Shown in pieces: positions 43,572-52,336 of a stretch of 64,000 nucleotides of DNA; the stretch's first letter is position 1, and each line of letters opens with the position of its first letter. The notes under the pieces were generated by a model. The model did no database searches. It was not told where the DNA came from and saw only the letters and a program-made list of their open reading frames with translations. The translations under genes and the position numbers were made by a program. This stretch comes from Sphingopyxis sp. OPL5 (GTDB lineage Bacteria; Pseudomonadota; Alphaproteobacteria; Sphingomonadales; Sphingomonadaceae): contig NZ_CP060725.1 in assembly GCF_003797775.2 (NCBI RefSeq), positions 3,962,001-4,026,000 on the forward strand. The letters are read 5' to 3'.

Positions 43572-43970
43572 TCAGGGGCAGCGCGAATCGCGAACCGGCG
43601 CGCCGGCGTCGCGGGTCTTCCAGCTCTTGTCGGGCGCCATATATTTCTCGCCCGGCTTGGTCTTGGCGATCAAATTGCAACCGGTGACGAAGGCGAACTG
43701 TTCGACCGTGCTGCCTGCCGGGGCCCCGCTGGTGTAGGCGGCCTTGCGCTTGATATTGATGTCGTCGACGATCGCGCGGACCGCCGGGGTCGGGGTCGAG
43801 GCATAGCCGAGATAGCCGTCGGGTTGCTCGCCGACCTGCCCTGCCGAACGGGCGGCCTCATAAGCGGGGTCGCGCTGCGCCATCGCCGCGGGCACCATCA
43901 GCGCCACGGCGGCGGTCGCGGCCAAGGCGGCCATCGCAATTCCGGTGGGTTTCCAAATCTTCGTCATCAT
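43572..43970 (-). CDS. ydbL: YdbL-family (DUF1318) exported protein
   Basis: 132 residues. The ATG at 43970 has AGGGA 6-7 nt upstream. The signal peptide ends AMAQ. The mature part has YEAARSAGQVGEQPDGYLGY and VDDINIKRKAAYTSGAP, the DUF1318/YdbL signature. In E. coli YdbL is periplasmic and works with YdbH and YnbE in outer-membrane lipid homeostasis, where it is thought to modulate YdbH-YnbE assembly. This copy has a C-terminal extension with two Cys (TGCNL and DSRCP) beyond the usual family length. Confidence 0.88.
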   Translation of the reverse strand: MMTKIWKPTGIAMAALAATAAVALMVPAAMAQRDPAYEAARSAGQVGEQPDGYLGYASTPTPAVRAIVDDINIKRKAAYTSGAPAGSTVEQFAFVTGCNLIAKTKPGEKYMAPDKSWKTRDAGAPVRDSRCP

Positions 43971-43982
43971 ATTTTTTCCCTG

Positions 43983-44198
43983 TCAGAATATCGAGCTATT
44001 CTGTTCGATCAGCTTTTTGGCATCTCCATCAAGCCGGTACACGATTTCCTGCTTGATGTTGATATTCAGGTTGATCTCGATCGGCTTGTCGGGGGTTTCG
44101 ATCTGCACGCAGCCGGTGAGGGCCGCCGCGCCGATCGTTACCGCAAGACACCGACCGATCCCGGCCCGCCTCCTCGCTTCACTTCTTGTTCTCTTCAT
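43983..44198 (-). CDS. ynbE: YnbE-family outer-membrane lipoprotein
   Basis: 71 residues. The lipobox LTGC gives a mature lipoprotein that begins CVQIETPDKPIEINLNINIK, the distinctive YnbE sequence, with a short tail. The start overlaps the ydbH stop (ATGA). In E. coli YnbE multimerises by beta-strand stacking and completes the bridge between YdbH and the outer membrane. It is followed 12 nt later by ydbL. Confidence 0.9.
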   Translation of the reverse strand: MKRTRSEARRRAGIGRCLAVTIGAAALTGCVQIETPDKPIEINLNINIKQEIVYRLDGDAKKLIEQNSSIF

Positions 44199-47100
44199 TG
44201 CACGGGCTCGCTTGCTGGAGGCTGAACGGTCGAATTTTTCGCGGCGGCGGCTTTGGCGTCTTCCTGCGCCTGCATCAGCGCCGGCAGATTCTGTTCGATA
44301 TAGACGGTCGGATCATAAAAGCCCTTGGCCGATGTGATCAACTGGCGGAACGGCGCCTGAATCTTGATGTTGAAGACGAGGGGCAGCTTGGCGACCTGGC
44401 GCGTGATGAAGTTCTGCGTCGCGCCTTCGCCCTGCCCGATGCCGCCGAAGCGGATGTCGGTGACCATCTCGCCGTCGAGGTCGCCGTTGAGGATGATGGT
44501 GAGGTCGTCATATTTGAGGCTGCGCAGCGCGCCGAAGGCAAAATTGGCCATCACGCCAAGGTCGTGGTTGGTCAGCTCGCCGACATAGGCCAGCGTTCCG
44601 CCGCCATCGCGCGCGTCGATGCGGCCGCCGACGATCCGTCCGCCGAGTCCGTCGAACTCGACCGGCAGGGTGCCGTCGAACTTGCCCGTCGCGTTGATAT
44701 TTTCAAACCCGAAATTCTGGAGGAAGATCGCGGCATCGACCCCGACGAGATCGAAGGTCAGCCGTCGCGGCTGGTCGGCGTTGAAATTGAGCGTCGTCGG
44801 ATGCAGCTCGAGCGTGCCGCCGGCAAAGGGCCAGCTGCCGCCTTGAATTCGTACCCGATTGTCACCGAGCAGCTGATATTCGATCTCGCCGTCCTTCACC
44901 GGAATTCCCGGATTGAGCTCGGCGAGCCGGACCTTCTGGTTCGGCGCCGAATGGAGACCGATCAGGTCGTCGAAGGTCAGCGTCGTCGTCGCGCCGGTGA
45001 CCGGACCAAAGGCGGCGGCGAGATTGCTGTTCGCGGTCGCAAAGGTGCCGCGGCTCGTCACCCCGGCGGGCGACCAGTCGATCCGGCCATCGCCGACCAC
45101 CGATCCCTGCACATTGGCGACGACGCCGAGCGCAAGACGGGTGAGCTGGTCCGGCTGAAAAGTGTCGCCAAAGCGCAATTCGGGAACCTTCAGATCGGCA
45201 AATCCGGTTCCACTGCCGAGTTCGTGCCGAATCACGGTGTCGAGCACATGCGCGCCGCTCCGCCGTTCGGCGAAGCCCGCGGTCGCGTTGATCCGGCCAT
45301 CGGCGAAGCGCAGCGCGGCGTTGGTACTGATCAGCGGGAAGAAGCGCGCGTCGGATTCGGGCAGCGCGTCGGTGACGACGATCGATCCGTCGAGCCCGAG
45401 CACGCCGCCGGTCCAGGTCCAGCGCCCGCCGATCTCGCTCATGTCGAGCGGCACCGCGCCGATCCTGCCCGCCGCGCCGACGAGGTCGCCCGCGAGTCCC
45501 TTCGGCGTCGCGGCGCCGGTGATCCGTTCGGCGCTGAACCGGGTGACGCCATCGCCTTCGCCCAGACGGACGTCGGCGCCCGCCAGCGACCAGCGCATCG
45601 TCGCCAGGTCGAACTCGCCCGCCCCCGACGCCAGCGAGAAGGGCGAGGTCCCGCTCGTCCCGCGCAGCGCCAGCCGCGGCATGCGGATCTGTCCGCGCAG
45701 CCCGTCGGGACCCGCCGCGAGCAGAGGCTGCCCCGCGCGGCTGCACAAGTCGACCGCCGGCCCGGCGAGCCGGAAGCCGCTGACGTCGATGCGGTCGGCG
45801 GCGATCCGCGTGCAACCACCGCTCAGCGCCAGCGCCCCGGTCGGCGCCAGCACCCCGTCGATCGGCACGCGCAATCGCTCCACGCGTCCGCCCGCGAGCG
45901 GGCCGGTGAGTTCGGCCACCGTTGCAAAGCGCATCATCCCGCCTGCCCCGCCAGAGAAGCGCACCGGCGCCAGCGCCAGCCGCGAACCCTCGGCGACATA
46001 GGGCTCAATCCGCGCCAGGCCGGACAGCGTGCCGTCGGCGCGGCGGTCGAGATCGAGTGTGCCTTCGGGCAGTCCGCCACCGCCGAACGCCCATTGGCCC
46101 TGCACGACGAAAGCTGGCGCGGCGGCCGCGAACAGATAGCCGATCCGGCTGTCGGCGCCTCCCGTCAGCCGCGCGCCGCTTTCGCCGACCAGATCGAGCC
46201 CGATCAGTTCGATACGTGCGGTCTTGCCCTCGCCCGCCAGCGCAAAATCGGCCTTGCCGCCGATGTCGCCCAGCATCCGCGCCAGTGCCCCGCTGGCCTT
46301 GGAGCCCAGCGGTCCGACCGGACTGCCGGCCAGTCCATTCGCACTCGCGGCGATGCGCTGGCGCAGCCCGGCGCTGGCCGAAGCGCGCGCGAAGCCGATG
46401 CTGCCCTTAAGCTTGGGTGCCGCTTTGCCGACCTCGCCGGTCGCGTCGATGTCGACGCGGCTCGCGGCGAATTCGGGTCCGCTCAACCGCTGCGCCTCGC
46501 CGTCGAGGGTCAGCGCGGTTCGGTCGGCATTGCCCTTGAACCCGGCGAGCAGCGCCACCCGTTCGGCACGCGCCGGACCCGCGATAAGCGATACCAGCGC
46601 CGCATCGGCCTTGCCCTCCCAACTCAGCATGTCGGCGCCCAGCGTCACGTCGAGCGCGACCTGCGGCGCGCGCGCGATGACGCTTTCCTCGGCGCAGCGC
46701 ACTTCGCGCCCGCGCAGCGGTCCTTTCAGACGCGGTTTCAGGTCACGCACCGTCAAGGGGCCGTAAAAACTGATCGCATCCCCCCGGCATCCGCCCGCAT
46801 CGATCGTCGGGGCCACCAGCGCGAGCGTCCCCGAAAAATCGCGCTGCAGATGCCCGCGCCCGTTCAGCGTCGCGCCGACATTGCCCCATGGCGTCTCGAC
46901 CCGCGCCCGCGCGTCGGTCAGCACCGCCGACAGGTCAGGCAGCGCAAAGGGATCGGTGCTCGTGGGATCGCGAAACTTGTCGAGCGCTCCCAGCGACAGC
47001 CGTCCGTCCGCGAACCGCCCGTACAGCCGCACGCCGTCGGCGGTGATCGTCGAAACATAAGGCCCGCTCCAACCGTAACCGAGCGAGATTTCGACGACCT

Positions 47101-47359
47101 TCGCGGTCAGGTCGGGGCGTTTGGGGTCGCCGATGACGACATTGGAAATGCGCTCGGTACGAAAACCGATCTCTTCGATGTCGTAAGTCGCGGGTACGCC
47201 CAGCGAATCGAGCTGTTCGCGCACGAAGCGGTCGGCGATCGGCTCGCGCGCCAGCCACAGCCCGCCGACAAGCACCGCGAGCGCCGCGCCGGTCAGCCAG
47301 CGCTTCTTGATGCGGCGACGCTGCCTGACCATTCTGGCGGTTTCGACGGAGTCGGTCAT
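44195..47359 (-). CDS. ydbH: YdbH-family AsmA-like intermembrane lipid-transport protein
   Basis: 1054 residues, longer than E. coli YdbH (about 880). One N-terminal membrane helix (about residues 24-40) anchors it in the inner membrane. The rest is a long run of beta strands expected to form a hydrophobic groove across the periplasm, ending with NIKIQAPFRQLITSAKGFYD and PTVYIEQNLP, the YdbH C-terminal motif. It works redundantly with TamB and YhdP in E. coli to carry phospholipids to the outer membrane. The operon with ynbE and ydbL confirms the call. A full-length open frame on the opposite strand is a GC artefact. Confidence 0.9.
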   Translation of the reverse strand: MTDSVETARMVRQRRRIKKRWLTGAALAVLVGGLWLAREPIADRFVREQLDSLGVPATYDIEEIGFRTERISNVVIGDPKRPDLTAKVVEISLGYGWSGPYVSTITADGVRLYGRFADGRLSLGALDKFRDPTSTDPFALPDLSAVLTDARARVETPWGNVGATLNGRGHLQRDFSGTLALVAPTIDAGGCRGDAISFYGPLTVRDLKPRLKGPLRGREVRCAEESVIARAPQVALDVTLGADMLSWEGKADAALVSLIAGPARAERVALLAGFKGNADRTALTLDGEAQRLSGPEFAASRVDIDATGEVGKAAPKLKGSIGFARASASAGLRQRIAASANGLAGSPVGPLGSKASGALARMLGDIGGKADFALAGEGKTARIELIGLDLVGESGARLTGGADSRIGYLFAAAAPAFVVQGQWAFGGGGLPEGTLDLDRRADGTLSGLARIEPYVAEGSRLALAPVRFSGGAGGMMRFATVAELTGPLAGGRVERLRVPIDGVLAPTGALALSGGCTRIAADRIDVSGFRLAGPAVDLCSRAGQPLLAAGPDGLRGQIRMPRLALRGTSGTSPFSLASGAGEFDLATMRWSLAGADVRLGEGDGVTRFSAERITGAATPKGLAGDLVGAAGRIGAVPLDMSEIGGRWTWTGGVLGLDGSIVVTDALPESDARFFPLISTNAALRFADGRINATAGFAERRSGAHVLDTVIRHELGSGTGFADLKVPELRFGDTFQPDQLTRLALGVVANVQGSVVGDGRIDWSPAGVTSRGTFATANSNLAAAFGPVTGATTTLTFDDLIGLHSAPNQKVRLAELNPGIPVKDGEIEYQLLGDNRVRIQGGSWPFAGGTLELHPTTLNFNADQPRRLTFDLVGVDAAIFLQNFGFENINATGKFDGTLPVEFDGLGGRIVGGRIDARDGGGTLAYVGELTNHDLGVMANFAFGALRSLKYDDLTIILNGDLDGEMVTDIRFGGIGQGEGATQNFITRQVAKLPLVFNIKIQAPFRQLITSAKGFYDPTVYIEQNLPALMQAQEDAKAAAAKNSTVQPPASEPVQ

Positions 47360-47515
47360 GGCGCCTTTATTCGATCCTCATGCGCCCCGGCGGGTCCGCC
47401 CTTTGCTGAAAGATAACGCCGAAATGGCGCAATTGGCTGCAAAAGACAGGACGTTGCCATATGCGACAAACCTTATGGCCGTTGAGTGCGCCCCACAAGC
47501 TGCTATTCCGGATCC

Positions 47516-48193
47516 ATGGGGGACGCCGATCATACGGGACATCGCGCGCGGCTGCGCGCGCGGCTGCTCGATACCGGCGGCGAGGCGCTCGCCGATTACG
47601 AGCTCGTCGAATATCTGCTCGCCCTCGCCATCCCGCGCCGCGACACCAAGCCGCTCGCCAAGGCGCTGCTCCGCGAGTTCGGCTCGCTGGCACAGCTGAT
47701 CGCCGCCGACCCCGATGCGCTGCGCCGTGTCGACGGGCTCGGCGACGGCGCGATCGCGGCACTCAAGGTCGTCCAGGCAACCGGCCTGCGCATGCTCAGG
47801 GGCGAATTCGCCGAACGGCCGCTGCTCTCCAGCTGGGATGCCCTGCTCGATTATCTGCGTGCCGACATGGGGCCGCTCGATATCGAACGCGTCCGCGTCC
47901 TCTATCTCAACACGCGCAACATGCTGATTCGCGACGAACTGGTCAGCGAAGGATCAATCGACCAGTCCGCCATCTACACACGCGAAGTCGTCAAGCGCGC
48001 GCTTGAGCTTGGCGCCGCGGCGATCATCCTCGTCCATAATCATCCCAGCGGCAGCCCCGAACCGAGCCGCCAGGATATTGCGATCACCCGCGATATCGCG
48101 GCAGCGGCGGCGAAGCTGAGCATCACCCTCCACGACCATATCATCATCGGCGGGTCCGATTATCGCAGCATGCGCGCGATGGGATTGCTCTAG
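47516..48193 (+). CDS. radC: RadC-family JAB-domain protein
   Basis: 225 residues from the ATG at 47516 (MGDADHTGHRARLRARLLDT); upstream in-frame codons lack support. The N-terminal part has helix-hairpin-helix-like VDGLGDGAIAALKVVQ. The C-terminal JAB/MPN+ metalloprotease-like domain is VHNHPSGSPEPSRQDIAITR with the H-x-H and Asp zinc ligands. A role in DNA repair was once proposed but is not established. It is divergent from ydbH. Confidence 0.92.
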   Translation: MGDADHTGHRARLRARLLDTGGEALADYELVEYLLALAIPRRDTKPLAKALLREFGSLAQLIAADPDALRRVDGLGDGAIAALKVVQATGLRMLRGEFAERPLLSSWDALLDYLRADMGPLDIERVRVLYLNTRNMLIRDELVSEGSIDQSAIYTREVVKRALELGAAAIILVHNHPSGSPEPSRQDIAITRDIAAAAAKLSITLHDHIIIGGSDYRSMRAMGLL

Positions 48194-48425
48194 GATCCTG
48201 ACTGAAGACCCGCGATTTGACTTCCCCCGCCACACAGGACATCATCCCTTTATGCAGATTCGACGCGGCCTTCTCCGCTTCCGTTTCCACGGGGGTCAAC
48301 TTCTCGCGGGCATCTAGCCCCGGGTTCCGGCGCGTTCGCCCCGAGCCCGGGGCAAATTTCCGACAAAATTTGATCGCGTGCGCGAACGATTGCGTGCGCC
48401 TGCCCTTATCCGGAAAGTCCGCACC

Positions 48426-48842
48426 ATGACCCAGACCAAAACCAAATCGCGCGCCGCGCGTCCGGCGATCCACATGATCGACGTCGAAGCCGACCGGCTG
48501 ACCGAACTCGCGCTGCACAAGCAGCACGAACTGAACCGCATTTATGAAATGCTGCTCGGCGAGATCGACCGTGCGTCGATCTGCAGCCGCGACAAGATTG
48601 CCGCCAATGTCGTGACCATGGGGTCCGAGGTGACCTTCACCGATGAAAAGACCGGGACCCAGCGCACGGTCGAACTCGTCTACCCCGCCTTTGCCGACAT
48701 CGCGGCGGGACGCGTGTCGATCCTGACGCCGGTCGGGGCAGGACTCATCGGCCTGCGTACCGGCCAGTCGATCATGTGGCCCGACCGCGGCGGACAGGAA
48801 CATCGGTTGACGATCATCGCGGTGAAACAGCCGTCCGAATGA
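48426..48842 (+). CDS. rnk: nucleoside diphosphate kinase regulator (Rnk/GreA-like)
   Basis: 138 residues. A short N-terminal helical part (IHMIDVEADRLTELALHKQH) precedes the FKBP-like GreA/GreB C-terminal domain (VVTMGSEVTFTDEKTG, VYPAFADIAAGRVSILTPVG, AGLIGLRTGQSIMWP). Rnk binds RNA polymerase near the secondary channel but lacks the long GreA coiled coil. The gap of about 230 nt upstream shows no gene and only an unassigned TTGACT at 48218. Confidence 0.88.
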   Translation: MTQTKTKSRAARPAIHMIDVEADRLTELALHKQHELNRIYEMLLGEIDRASICSRDKIAANVVTMGSEVTFTDEKTGTQRTVELVYPAFADIAAGRVSILTPVGAGLIGLRTGQSIMWPDRGGQEHRLTIIAVKQPSE

Positions 48843-48856
48843 AGGCCAGACGCGAT

Positions 48857-48884
48857 GAAGCCGCCGGATCGCTCCGACGGCTTC
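48857..48884. terminator. hairpin between rnk and the EF-hand gene
   Basis: GAAGCCGCCGGA, GCGA-type loop, TCCGACGGCTTC: a 12-bp stem with one mismatch, between two convergent genes. There is no T run. Confidence 0.6.
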
Positions 48885-48903
48885 ACCACCCAGTCAGGGG
48901 CGC

Positions 48904-49440
48904 TTACGCGCCGCGCGACAGGAACGCGGTCAGTTCTTCCTTGCTGACGGTGCCGTTCTTGTCGGCATCGGCAGCACCCCAGGCCTGACCAATCCAGGTC
49001 TGAACCTCGGCCGATTCGACATCGACCGTCGGCTCGCTCGCGCTGCGTAGCTTCTTCATCCAGCCGGCGAATTCGACCTCGCTGAGCTCGGCACTCGAAT
49101 CGGCGTCATAGGTGGGGAACTCCTTGTCGACGATCTGGGCGACCTGGGCCGGGGTTGCGGCGCTGCCGCTCGGCGCGGACTGCGCGGTAGTTGCTTCGCC
49201 AGCCGGGGGAGCGGGCTGGCTCGCCGGCGGGGTTGTCGAAGCATCGGGGGCCGGCGCCGGCTGTGCGGCTTCGGGAGCCGGTGCGGGCTGCGTCGCCTCG
49301 GTCGCGGGTTCCGACGGCTGGCTTGCCGGCGGCGCGCTGTCGGTCTGGGCCGGCGGTGCGGTCGGATCGGCGGGCTGATCCTGCGCCAGCGCGGGGAAAC
49401 TGATCGCGGCGGCGCCAATCAAAAGCATGGTTTTCAACAT
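48904..49440 (-). CDS. exported EF-hand protein with Pro/Ala-rich linker
   Basis: 178 residues. The start at 49440 has AGGAG 7 nt upstream; the open frame extends to 49500 without support. A signal peptide ends ALAQ. Residues about 20-95 are a low-complexity linker of Pro, Ala, Thr, Glu and Gln. Two EF-hand loops follow: DADSSAELSEVEF and DADKNGTVSKEEL, both with Asp at positions 1 and 3 and Glu at 12. A periplasmic calcium-binding role is likely. The partner is unknown and the neighbours give no hint. Confidence 0.85.
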   Translation of the reverse strand: MLKTMLLIGAAAISFPALAQDQPADPTAPPAQTDSAPPASQPSEPATEATQPAPAPEAAQPAPAPDASTTPPASQPAPPAGEATTAQSAPSGSAATPAQVAQIVDKEFPTYDADSSAELSEVEFAGWMKKLRSASEPTVDVESAEVQTWIGQAWGAADADKNGTVSKEELTAFLSRGA

Positions 49441-49635
49441 GATATTTCTCCTGTTGTGGTGCGACGCTTCGCCTTGCGCGCCGCTGTCCTGAAGGGGCAT
49501 AGGGTCAACCGCGCGCCAAAAGCGTAAGTTGCATTTCGGTGGCGATTGGCGGGGCGGCCCGTCCCTGCTAGGGCGCGCCCTGTCGCGATTCCGCGCCGAT
49601 TCCGCGATAAATTGATCCTAAAGGAAGGAAAAACC

Positions 49636-50949
49636 ATGGTTCCGCGTTACGCCCGGCCCGAAATGACCGCCATCTGGTCGGCCGAAAACCGGTTCCGCAT
49701 CTGGTTCGAGATCGAGGCGCACGCCACCGACGCGCTCGCCGAATTGGGTGTCGTACCCCAGGATGCCGCCAAAGCGCTGTGGGAATGGTGGGCGACGAAT
49801 CCCGTCATCGACGTGCCCGCGATCGACGCGATCGAGGCGGTCACCAAGCATGACGTCATCGCCTTCCTGACGTGGGTAGCCGAAAATGTCGGCGATCAGG
49901 CGCGCTTCATGCACCAGGGCATGACGTCGAGCGACGTGCTCGACACCTGTCTCGCGGTCCAACTCAGCCAGGCCGCCGACCTGTTGCTCGCCGATCTCGA
50001 CGCCTTGCTTGCGGCGATCGAACGCCGCGCCCGCGAACATAAAATGACCCCGACGATCGGCCGCAGCCATGGCATCCACGCCGAACCGGTGACCTTCGGA
50101 TTGAAGCTCGCGCAGGCCTATGCCGAATTCGACCGCTGCAAGACGCGCCTGATCGCGGCGCGCGCCGACATCGCGACCTGCGCCATTTCGGGCGCCGTCG
50201 GCACCTTCGCCAACATCGACCCGCGCGTCGAGGAACATGTCGCGGCCAAGCTCGGCCTGTCGGTCGAACCCGTCTCGACCCAGGTCATCCCGCGCGACCG
50301 CCATGCGATGTTCTTCGCGACGCTGGGCGTCATCGCCGGATCGATCGAGCGGCTCGCGACCGAAGTCCGCCACCTGCAGCGGACCGAAGTGCTGGAAGCC
50401 GAGGAATATTTCTCGCCGGGCCAGAAGGGTTCGTCGGCGATGCCGCACAAGCGCAACCCGATCCTGACCGAGAATCTCACCGGCCTTGCGCGCATGGTGC
50501 GCAGCGCGGTCGTCCCGGCGCTCGAAAATGTCGCGCTGTGGCACGAACGCGACATCAGCCATTCGTCGGTCGAGCGCTTCATCGGTCCCGACGCGACGAT
50601 CACCCTCGACTTCGCATTGGGCCGCCTGACCGGCGTGGTCGACAAATTGCTCGTCTATCCCGAACGGATGCAGAAGAATCTCGACCGCATGGGCGGCCTC
50701 GTCCATTCGCAGCGCGTCCTGCTCGCGCTGACACAGGCGGGGGCAAGCCGCGAGGAAAGCTATGTCCTCGTCCAGCGCAACGCGATGAAGGTGTGGGAAA
50801 GCGACGGCGCGCTGTCACTGCTCGACCTGCTCAAGGCCGACGCCGACGTCACCGCGAAACTGTCGGCCGGCGAACTGACCGCGCTGTTCGACCTCGGTTA
50901 CCACCTCAAGCATGTCGACACGATCTTCGCGCGGGTGTTCGGGGAGTAA
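49636..50949 (+). CDS. purB: adenylosuccinate lyase
   Basis: 437 residues with AAGGAAGG before the ATG. It opens PRYARPEMTAIWSAENRFRI, with the catalytic His in IGRSHGIHAEPVTFG and the superfamily signature GSSAMPHKRNPI in the flexible loop; TSSDVLDTCLAVQL is the third conserved region. PurB cleaves SAICAR and adenylosuccinate in purine synthesis. Cytosolic homotetramer. A single-gene unit. Confidence 0.97.
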   Translation: MVPRYARPEMTAIWSAENRFRIWFEIEAHATDALAELGVVPQDAAKALWEWWATNPVIDVPAIDAIEAVTKHDVIAFLTWVAENVGDQARFMHQGMTSSDVLDTCLAVQLSQAADLLLADLDALLAAIERRAREHKMTPTIGRSHGIHAEPVTFGLKLAQAYAEFDRCKTRLIAARADIATCAISGAVGTFANIDPRVEEHVAAKLGLSVEPVSTQVIPRDRHAMFFATLGVIAGSIERLATEVRHLQRTEVLEAEEYFSPGQKGSSAMPHKRNPILTENLTGLARMVRSAVVPALENVALWHERDISHSSVERFIGPDATITLDFALGRLTGVVDKLLVYPERMQKNLDRMGGLVHSQRVLLALTQAGASREESYVLVQRNAMKVWESDGALSLLDLLKADADVTAKLSAGELTALFDLGYHLKHVDTIFARVFGE

Positions 50950-50956
50950 CGGCTCA

Positions 50957-51104
50957 ATCCTCCCTGTCGCGTAACGATGGGGAGGTGGCAGCCCGCGGGG
51001 CTGACGGAGGGGCCGACGCCGTCAGGCGCCGTGCAAGCTTTCGGCCCCTCCACCATTCGCTTCGCGAACGGTTCCCCTCCCCACCGCTTCGCGGCAGGGA
51101 GGAT
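50957..51104. repeat. long inverted repeat, family 4
   Basis: The left arm TCCTCCCTGTCGCGTAACGA continues TGGGGAGG; the right arm, reversed, reads TCCTCCCTGCCGCGAAGCGG, TGGGGAGG. The about 75-nt centre is itself structured (GGAGGGGCCGA ... TCGGCCCCTCC). A shorter related hairpin follows rsmD at 61995-62023. It probably acts as the purB terminator as well. Confidence 0.75.
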
Positions 51105-51184
51105 CAAAGGCACGCCCCCCTCTGGAAACCCGCGTCAAACTCGCCTAGGCTTCCGTCACGTCGCCAAGAAACAGGAGCAGCCGC

Positions 51185-51550
51185 ATGGGAATTGTCCGGA
51201 CGATCATCTGGGTGTTGCTCACCGCCGTACTGGTGATCTTCTCGATGGCGAACTGGATTCCCGTCACCGTGACCATCTGGCCGGGTCAGGTGCTCGACAC
51301 CAAACTGCCGGTGCTGATCCTCGTCTCGTTCCTGATCGGCAGCGTCCCGCTGTGGATCGCGCTGCGCGCCGCGCGCTGGTCGCTCAAGCGCCGCCTCGAC
51401 CATAGCGAGCGCCAGCTCGCCGACCTGCGCGCGATGGCGAACCGCCCCGCCGATGTCCCGGCGGCGGCGGCGCCGCTTGCCGCGACGCCGGTGAACGACG
51501 TTCCCCCGACCGCCACCTCGACCGACCTCTTTCCCACGGACAAGCCATGA
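51185..51550 (+). CDS. LapA-domain (DUF1049) membrane protein
   Basis: 121 residues. Two membrane helices (about 5-22 and 42-62) with MANWIPVTVTIWPGQ between them, as in LapA/YciS proteins, then a basic coiled coil (RWSLKRRLDHSERQLADLRA) and a Pro/Ala-rich tail. In E. coli LapA acts with LapB in LPS assembly; no lapB is seen here. The start follows AGGAG. It overlaps pyrF by 4 nt (ATGA), so it opens the pyrF unit. Confidence 0.85.
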   Translation: MGIVRTIIWVLLTAVLVIFSMANWIPVTVTIWPGQVLDTKLPVLILVSFLIGSVPLWIALRAARWSLKRRLDHSERQLADLRAMANRPADVPAAAAPLAATPVNDVPPTATSTDLFPTDKP

Positions 51551-52221
51551 CCTCGCCGCTCTATCTCGCGATCGATACCACCCACCTCGACGTCGCACAG
51601 ACGCTGGCGCAGAAGGTGCGGCACCATGTCGGCGGGCTGAAACTCGGGCTCGAATTCTTCTGCGCCAACGGCCATCATGGCGTGCATGAAATGGCCAAGA
51701 TCGGCCTGCCGATCTTCCTCGATCTCAAGCTCCACGACATCCCGAATACCGTCGCCAAGGCGATTCAGGCGCTGCGCCCGCTCGAACCCGCGATCATCAC
51801 CGTCCACGCGGCGGGCGGCCGTGCGATGCTCGAAGAGGCGAAGGCGTCCGCCGGGACGAACACCAAGGTTGTGGCGGTCACGGTGCTGACCAGCCTCGAC
51901 GCCCCCGATCTCGAAGATATCGGCGTCGGCGGCACCCCGCACGACCAGGTCGTCCGCCTGACCAAACTCGCGCGCGAATCGGGCCTCGACGGCATCGTCT
52001 GTTCGGGTCAGGAAGTGAAGATCGCGCGCAACACCTGGCCAGGCGGCTATTTCGTCGTCCCCGGCGTCCGCCCCGCGAACGGCAGCGCCGGTGACCAGAA
52101 GCGGATCGTCACCCCGGCGCAGGCGATGGCCGACGGCGCGTCGATCCTGGTGGTCGGCCGCCCGATCAGCCAGTCGCCCGACCCCGACCTGGCAGCGCGC
52201 GAGATCGAGGCAACGCTTTAG
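51547..52221 (+). CDS. pyrF: orotidine 5'-phosphate decarboxylase
   Basis: 224 residues. The catalytic motif is PIFLDLKLHDIPNTV, giving D59, K61 and D64. Other family motifs are KLGLEFFCANG and VVPGVRPANGSAGDQKRIVT for phosphate binding. PyrF makes UMP, the last step of pyrimidine synthesis. Co-transcribed with the lapA-like gene; a long palindromic repeat separates it from trpF. Confidence 0.96.
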   Translation: MTSPLYLAIDTTHLDVAQTLAQKVRHHVGGLKLGLEFFCANGHHGVHEMAKIGLPIFLDLKLHDIPNTVAKAIQALRPLEPAIITVHAAGGRAMLEEAKASAGTNTKVVAVTVLTSLDAPDLEDIGVGGTPHDQVVRLTKLARESGLDGIVCSGQEVKIARNTWPGGYFVVPGVRPANGSAGDQKRIVTPAQAMADGASILVVGRPISQSPDPDLAAREIEATL

Positions 52222-52242
52222 GCCTGCACGCACTCCCTTTCC

Positions 52243-52314
52243 CGTTCGTGTCGAGCGAAGTCGAGACACGCCAACACAGCGCCAGACGTGTCTCGACTTC
52301 GCTCGACACGAACG
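52243..52314. repeat. palindromic intergenic repeat, family 3
   Basis: Two perfect 28-bp complementary arms, opening CGTTCGTGTCGAGCGAAGTC and continuing GAGACACG, around a 16-nt loop. It sits between pyrF and trpF and would form a very stable hairpin in RNA. Elements of this form (GTGTCGAGCGAAGTCGAGACAC) recur in sphingomonad intergenic regions; only one copy is in this window. Confidence 0.85.
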
Positions 52315-52336
52315 GACATTGGATCATCCGGTAGCC

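Noticed and set aside
44186..47416. A 1076-codon open frame on the plus strand opposite ydbH
   Set aside because: It is a GC-driven antisense frame: low-complexity Arg/Ala/Gly/Asp-rich translation, no domain, no signal peptide, while the minus strand encodes a recognisable YdbH.
52222..52336. A trp attenuator or leader peptide before trpF
   Set aside because: The gap is filled by a palindromic repeat; there is no short Trp-rich open frame.
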